Shown here: positions 40,449 to 44,331 of the stretch, in pieces | Layout of the letters: each line of letters starts with the position of its first letter | How positions within the stretch are numbered: the first letter of the stretch is position 1 | Origin: Vibrio variabilis | Lineage (GTDB): Bacteria; Pseudomonadota; Gammaproteobacteria; Enterobacterales; Vibrionaceae | Length of the DNA stretch: 44,331 bases | NCBI RefSeq assembly: GCF_003263785.1 | Contig: NZ_JYJK01000010.1 | Span: forward strand, 1-44,331 | Direction: 5' to 3' | Made by a program: the position numbers and the translations under genes | The notes under the pieces: generated by a model | The model's database searches: none | What the model saw: only the letters and a program-made list of their open reading frames with translations | Told to the model about the DNA's origin: nothing

Positions 40449-40748
40449 TTATCTCGAACCAGAACAATTGATAGAGGTCACTAAAGTTGATCTAAGTACA
40501 GCGCTATATAGTTATACTCAATATTTACTGATAAGTAACGCAAATAATAGAAGACATTTTCATGGCAAAATATTTTTTCTTCGGGCTTCAAAAATATCAG
40601 ATAGAGTGTATTAAGAAATTCCATACCCCTACATAATGTGAACGACATGTGTTTTATAAAATAACGTCGTTGAATATTCATCGCTAAATAGATAGTGTAG
40701 TAAATCGTTGTGATAATTCAATTTACAACAAAGAATTGCGGGGTCTAT

Positions 40749-41023
40749 ATGAAAATTTCCAGGTGGATATCAATAGTCGGCACCCTCGCTATTACTAGTT
40801 TTACAATTACCCATAAATGCACGTTGGCTCATTAGATCGTTATGGCAATGTTCTCTATCATGACCCAGCTGATCCTTTGCCATATTGGAAGGATATGGGC
40901 GTGCGAGGTTCAGCTGTATGGAACTCTAGCAATATTCCAACACATGGCTGCAACATCGGCGAGGAATGGCTTCAAATTATTGATTACTACAAAGTCAGAG
41001 TTTGGAAATGTGTTCAACACTAA
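40749..41023 (+). CDS. Small predicted secreted protein, unknown function (one frame break)
   Basis: ATG 40749 opens a signal-like N-terminus (MKISRWISIVGTLAITSFT) that stops early. The next frame carries MHVGSLDRYGNVLYHDP and ends in a segment with two Cys (HGCNIGEEWLQ, VWKCVQH). A3 at 40815-40817 with one base missing joins them into a 91-residue protein. The two Cys may form a disulfide after export. I do not recognise the family. It is followed 12 bp later by a lipoprotein gene on the same strand. Confidence 0.55.
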
Positions 41024-41035
41024 GGGCTTGGTTAA

Positions 41036-41419
41036 ATGAAAAACAAATTTAAAACACTCTTTATTGTGATAATACCCATTCTATTTGGCTGTGAAGATGA
41101 GCATCTTGATGAGCAAGCCTGTCCGTCCGTTGTTTCTTCGACATTAGAAGTACTAATTATCGATGCTGATACAGAGGAGTCATTAAAATGTGACAGCACG
41201 CTAACGGTAAAAGGGCCTGGGGGTGATGTCACAAAAGATTTCACGAAAGACCAGTGCGACCCAGAAATGATTGAGGTTTTCGGCTCGCAAGCGGGATTTT
41301 ATGATATCTATGTAAGTGCAGACGAATATGAAACGCTATCATTACAAGGTATTGAAGTAGTTGATGGTCGATGTGGTGTCGAAACTCAACGTATAAAGGC
41401 CACGTTAAAAAAACTTTAA
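41036..41419 (+). CDS. Small lipoprotein, unknown function
   Basis: A 127-residue protein with a lipoprotein signal (MKNKFKTLFIVIIPILFGC, lipobox LFGC). The mature part has four further Cys and a short beta-rich pattern (STLEVLIIDADTEESL, GFYDIYVSADEYETLSL), resembling a transthyretin/carboxypeptidase regulatory-like beta-sandwich, as in surface lipoproteins of many gammaproteobacteria. That comparison is by pattern only. It may be cotranscribed with the small gene ending at 41023. Confidence 0.65.
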   Translation: MKNKFKTLFIVIIPILFGCEDEHLDEQACPSVVSSTLEVLIIDADTEESLKCDSTLTVKGPGGDVTKDFTKDQCDPEMIEVFGSQAGFYDIYVSADEYETLSLQGIEVVDGRCGVETQRIKATLKKL

Positions 41420-41525
41420 TAGTTGATATTTAGGTGGTGAATGTCAGAAATATTTTTTGCTCTATAGTTTGAATAGGTCGAGGCATTTAAGATTTACTCA
41501 TCTTAAAACATGAAGGCAAAACATC

Positions 41526-42218
41526 ATGAAATTAACCTCGATTCAAAAATCTAAACTCCTTTGCTCTGCACTTGCTGTCGCTTTACTTGCTGGCTGCTCA
41601 TCAAGTGGCGGAAGTTCATCTCCGACAGAACCACTGCCTGAGTTTGATGGTGACCTGGGCTTTGAGAATGTGGATGCTGGTTATGGTAACAGTGCGCCAG
41701 AAGGATCGGAGCCAACGGAGCCAGGTTTGGGTTTTGACCTTGGTTATGTTTACATTCCAGATTTAGACCTAGGTGTCCCGGTACATCTACCAGAATATGA
41801 GTCACCGGTTAACCCGAATGCGAAGATTTCTACGGTTAAAGAGCGTGAAACAGAAGGTGAGACGCTGTACTCCATTACATACAATGGTTACCGTATTGGA
41901 GAAATCTTAGTTCAAGACGACGTGATTACTATCTCTTCACTGAAAACGGATCATACGATTACAGGTAGCAAGAACGGCAATGGTACTTGGACGGTCCGAG
42001 ACTCCGATGGCAATGTTCGCGGAGACGTGAAGCGTATCGATGACGGTAAGTGGGTCGTACGAGAGGAGATTAGCCGCGCGTCTTATATCGTTGTTTATCA
42101 CGAGGGTGAATGGAAGGCGGTGCCAGTGGCAGACATCAAACCTAAGTTAAAAGAACGCATCAATAAAGAGCGCTTTGACCGAGTTAAACAGCGAGTGAAA
42201 ATGAGCCGTCCGAGCTGA
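41526..42218 (+). CDS. Lipoprotein with acidic Pro/Gly-rich linker, unknown function
   Basis: A 230-residue protein. The signal peptide ends at the lipobox LLAGC (Cys about 24) and is followed by SSSGGSSSPTEP, a flexible acidic linker to about residue 95, and a basic beta-rich C-terminal domain (YSITYNGYRIGEILVQDD, GTWTVRDSDGNVRG, KWVVREEISR) ending in a charged helix (KERINKERFDRVKQRV). The Ser/Gly tether suggests outer-membrane anchoring. I do not recognise the domain. Single gene followed by a terminator. Confidence 0.7.
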   Translation: MKLTSIQKSKLLCSALAVALLAGCSSSGGSSSPTEPLPEFDGDLGFENVDAGYGNSAPEGSEPTEPGLGFDLGYVYIPDLDLGVPVHLPEYESPVNPNAKISTVKERETEGETLYSITYNGYRIGEILVQDDVITISSLKTDHTITGSKNGNGTWTVRDSDGNVRGDVKRIDDGKWVVREEISRASYIVVYHEGEWKAVPVADIKPKLKERINKERFDRVKQRVKMSRPS

Positions 42219-42237
42219 TTGTCTCTTCTTTGAGTCT

Positions 42238-42270
42238 TAAAAAAGCCCGTTTAACCTAGGGCTTTACATT
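42238..42270 (+). terminator. Terminator after the lipoprotein gene
   Basis: AAAGCCC...GGGCTTT stem after an A-run, about 20 bp beyond the stop codon. The A-run also suits the convergent GH16 gene on the minus strand. Confidence 0.75.
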
Positions 42271-42306
42271 TGGTTATGCGCAGAAATTTGACCGGACTAA
42301 CATCCC

Positions 42307-43119
42307 CTAGTGGGTCAATCGTAAGACCAGCACATCGTCTATAATGACCGCGTTCTCTGGCCTAAAGGTGGCGAGGTTTTCAGCAAAGCTCCAATCCCCT
42401 TTACCCCAACGGTTGCTATCGAAGTAAGTAAAGTCATCGCGCCATTCAAGGGTAAATTCCCCATTGTCATAGGCGTAGTACTCAATCCAATCGATAGTTT
42501 GCTCCAGCGGTAGGTTGTCTGTGTTGAAGCGCCCGGCCCAATCGATTGAATCTGCAACCCAAAGGTTCATTCGATAGCTTTGTGGCGTATCACGCATGTC
42601 TTGAATTTGCAGAGACTGCGAAGCCAGTTCTTGATGTATTGTCACGCCATCAACTTGCCAGGTAATTTCGTCCGGTGTCCAGATAAGTGTATGTTCATGA
42701 AACTCATCGATATCATCAACAGTGTGAAGTTGTTCTGAGTGGATACGATGGCTTGCTTCACCAGTGATTAAGTTGGTTTGCAGCAAATCGGCTCGTTTTC
42801 CTACCGACTCAATATCGATTTCACGCCAAGGTATCCCACCAGCCCAGCTTTCGTTGTCATAGGTAAAGAACGATGAAATGACGCCGGGACTAGAAACCAT
42901 TTTCATGCGGATAACGAACTTTCCAAACAGTACTTTGTCGTGACTAAACACTTCAGCGCCATACAAAGGTTGTTCTGTCGTGTTGAAGGAGGCGGAAGTA
43001 CCGTCGTTGCCTAGCGGCGGTGTTTTGCTTTCTGAGCTGCAAGCGGATATCAGTATCGCAGGGATAAGCCAAACGAGTTTTAACATTGTGGTCATTATGA
43101 ACCTCTTCAAAATAGACAA
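42307..43119 (-). CDS. GH16-family glucanase, lipoprotein
   Basis: A 270-residue endo-acting beta-glucanase of the GH16 jelly-roll fold. The N-terminus has a lipoprotein signal (LIPAILISAC; an internal methionine at MTTMLKL may be the real start). The catalytic motif is REIDIESVG (E-x-D-x-E, nucleophile and acid/base Glu). Supporting blocks are LFGKFVIRMKMVSSPGVISSFF and EFHEHTLIWTPDEITWQVDG, which are typical of lichenase/laminarinase members. It probably cuts mixed-linked or 1,3-beta-glucans at the cell surface. It lies 50 bp downstream of the GH9 gene on the same strand. Confidence 0.82.
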   Translation of the reverse strand: MSILKRFIMTTMLKLVWLIPAILISACSSESKTPPLGNDGTSASFNTTEQPLYGAEVFSHDKVLFGKFVIRMKMVSSPGVISSFFTYDNESWAGGIPWREIDIESVGKRADLLQTNLITGEASHRIHSEQLHTVDDIDEFHEHTLIWTPDEITWQVDGVTIHQELASQSLQIQDMRDTPQSYRMNLWVADSIDWAGRFNTDNLPLEQTIDWIEYYAYDNGEFTLEWRDDFTYFDSNRWGKGDWSFAENLATFRPENAVIIDDVLVLRLTH

Positions 43120-43169
43120 TAGGCCAGCTTAGGGGGCTGGCCATGTGGATTGATTCAAAAAGCCCAGTA

Positions 43170-44331
43170 TTAGTGCAGTTTTCCCTCGTCCAAAGCGGAT
43201 GCAACCCAAACCAGCGGAGCGTTCCAGTTGATGGTGATTTCATTGAGTGACCATGCACCAATGTTATCTCGATAGCAGGTTTGTCCGATGCATTGTCCTT
43301 TCATTGTTGCGGCAATAGGGTCGGAAAAGCTGATCGAGTTAGGCCCACCAATTAATGCACCAGGTGCAGGTGCCGGAGAGTTTTCATCTGCCGCCTTTGC
43401 CCAAAAACGGTGGTGAGGATTTTGCGCCGCGTGGCTGCCATAACCGGTCACGTAGGAGATGTTCATTGGATTGGCACCCAGAATGTAATCCATCGCGTTC
43501 GCTGCTGCTTTTAGAAACTTCATGTCGCCACTAAAATCATTGGCATAAACCAAGAACAAGCTTCGGTTAACCAAGTTTGAGTTTGAGCCCCAAGGGTACT
43601 CTTCGACAGAGTAAGGAATGTGGTAACCCTCTTTAGTTACCTGCGCTTCATAGTTAGAGGCGGTTTGAATAATATTGGCTCTAGCTTGTGAAATCGCTTC
43701 TTTCTCTAGGTTACTAGGAACAACGGCTAGGCTAATGGTGCCGAGTGGCGCAGTGTATTGCCAAAAAATATCGCCGTCGGTGGCAAGGTTGCCTTTTGGT
43801 GTTTCTAGATAGTGTGGAGAGCTTTTCAAGAAATCGAGATATTGAGCATTACCCGTGGTAATGAACAGCTCACTCGCCGCCCAATAAAACTCATCACTCA
43901 AAACCAAGTCATCATATGGACCTGACCCGGTGAAGTTGTCATAAGCAAAAATGTTCGGATGCACTAATGCTGCCGTCCACGCTTTTTCGGCGGCTGTTAG
44001 ACAACGTTTTGCGAAGCTAGGATCGATCTCTTTCCATAATCGTCCACATTGAGCGCCAATCGCCGCAAGGTTAAGAGTCGCAGCCGTACTTGGCTGGCCA
44101 ACATAGCGTTTTTTATCGTCTTTGTGCGGTGGTAATGGCATACCAGTCCACACTTCGTCGGCGACTTTATGAAACGCCAAGTGAGAAGCATCAATGGCGG
44201 TTAGTTCAAGTGTTTTACTTGCAGATTGATTGCCGACAGGAACACTGACAATTTGCCCTTCGGGTACTTGCATTGCGAGCATGAACTCAACATTCCAGCG
44301 CGCCTCCGACAGTACTGGATTTACATCTTGC
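43170..44331 (-). CDS. GH9-family beta-glucanase/cellulase, partial (5' end outside the window)
   Basis: The C-terminal about 387 residues of a GH9 inverting glycosidase; the frame stays open to the right edge (SEARWNVEFML). Catalytic parts are visible: the GPYDDLVLSDEFYWAASELF Asp region, the substrate His motif NPHHRFWAKA and the terminal general-acid Glu in LNEITINWNAPLVWVAS. GYGSHAAQNPHH is the classic GH9 signature. Together with the GH16 gene it forms a beta-glucan degradation pair. Whether it has an Ig-like N-terminal domain or a signal peptide cannot be seen here. Confidence 0.88.
   Translation of the reverse strand, partial: QDVNPVLSEARWNVEFMLAMQVPEGQIVSVPVGNQSASKTLELTAIDASHLAFHKVADEVWTGMPLPPHKDDKKRYVGQPSTAATLNLAAIGAQCGRLWKEIDPSFAKRCLTAAEKAWTAALVHPNIFAYDNFTGSGPYDDLVLSDEFYWAASELFITTGNAQYLDFLKSSPHYLETPKGNLATDGDIFWQYTAPLGTISLAVVPSNLEKEAISQARANIIQTASNYEAQVTKEGYHIPYSVEEYPWGSNSNLVNRSLFLVYANDFSGDMKFLKAAANAMDYILGANPMNISYVTGYGSHAAQNPHHRFWAKAADENSPAPAPGALIGGPNSISFSDPIAATMKGQCIGQTCYRDNIGAWSLNEITINWNAPLVWVASALDEGKLH

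Larger units (their letters stand above)
39855..40748. other. Gene-poor stretch between hypB and the small secreted gene
   Basis: This 894-bp stretch has no intact coding region. It holds the hyp terminator, an IS-like remnant (40138-40448) and short broken frames. One frame at about 40028-40090 reads EHLSKRKSRQNIDKHWYNPF before a stop; it looks like a decayed protein that I cannot name. A 66-codon minus-strand frame at 40481-40681 has no recognisable features and no ribosome site. Base composition is more AT-rich than the operons on its left. Confidence 0.6.

Noticed and set aside
40481..40681. Minus-strand 66-codon frame in the gene-poor stretch
   Set aside because: Low-complexity AT-rich sequence, no ribosome site and no family resemblance.

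Overview
The window comes from a Vibrionaceae-type gammaproteobacterium, most likely a Vibrio. The evidence is the codon and base composition, a Vibrio-type ribosome-recycling-factor-family tail at the left edge, Blc, DUF2726 and EamA/LysR genes of the kind found on Vibrio chromosomes, and proteins that align closely from memory with E. coli Hyf/Hyc/Hyp/Sel proteins. Identifications are by motif and recalled family sequence; no database search was run.

Layout. (1) 1-6450 is ordinary chromosome: an RRF-like tail, an M20 peptidase, a divergent EamA permease/LysR pair, a GDPD phosphodiesterase, an MBL hydrolase, the Blc lipocalin and a DUF2726 protein. (2) 6580-6863 holds two identical tRNA-Val(GAC) genes with a strong promoter and a terminator; a decayed copy of that terminator lies 120 bp further on. 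(3) 6992-14787 is a selenium module. On the minus strand run selC (tRNA-Sec), selA, selB and a PhnD/C/E-like ABC transporter that probably imports a selenium oxyanion. selD is divergent on the plus strand, and a good FNR-like box lies between. (4) 14818-30889 is a formate hydrogenlyase locus: a formate channel fused to CBS domains, hyfABCDEFGHI, a hycH/hyfJ-like gene, the hycI protease, hydN and the selenoprotein fdhF with an in-frame TGA and a SECIS hairpin. Two sigma-54 promoters with shared upstream palindromic elements drive it. (5) 30958-39854 carries a short fhlA, fdhD, hupE (nickel uptake) and hypFCDEAB (NiFe cofactor assembly). (6) 39855-40748 has no intact gene and holds an IS5/IS903-like remnant. 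(7) 40749-44331 has small secreted proteins and lipoproteins, then a GH16 glucanase and a partial GH9 glucanase.

How it works together. Formate enters through FocA-CBS. Selenium enters through the ABC importer, SelD makes selenophosphate, SelA charges tRNA-Sec and SelB delivers it to the fdhF UGA. FdhD sulfurates the Mo/W cofactor of FdhF. Electrons pass through HydN/HyfA/HyfH to the HyfG-HyfI NiFe hydrogenase on the HyfBCDEF membrane arm, evolving H2. HupE supplies nickel, HypA-F build the NiFe(CN)2CO site and HycI trims HyfG. FhlA with sigma-54 activates the locus. The island therefore carries nearly everything a selenium-dependent formate hydrogenlyase needs. Comparable FHL-Hyp superclusters are known in some vibrios, so the core is not new; the CBS fusion, the one-GAF FhlA and the linked selenium uptake module are the less usual parts.

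Quality caveat. About 25 single-base frame breaks occur throughout the window, nearly all in homopolymer runs and mostly missing bases. Correcting each restores a conserved protein with a whole number of codons. They are almost certainly sequencing or assembly errors, so the broken genes are given here as whole genes with the break noted.
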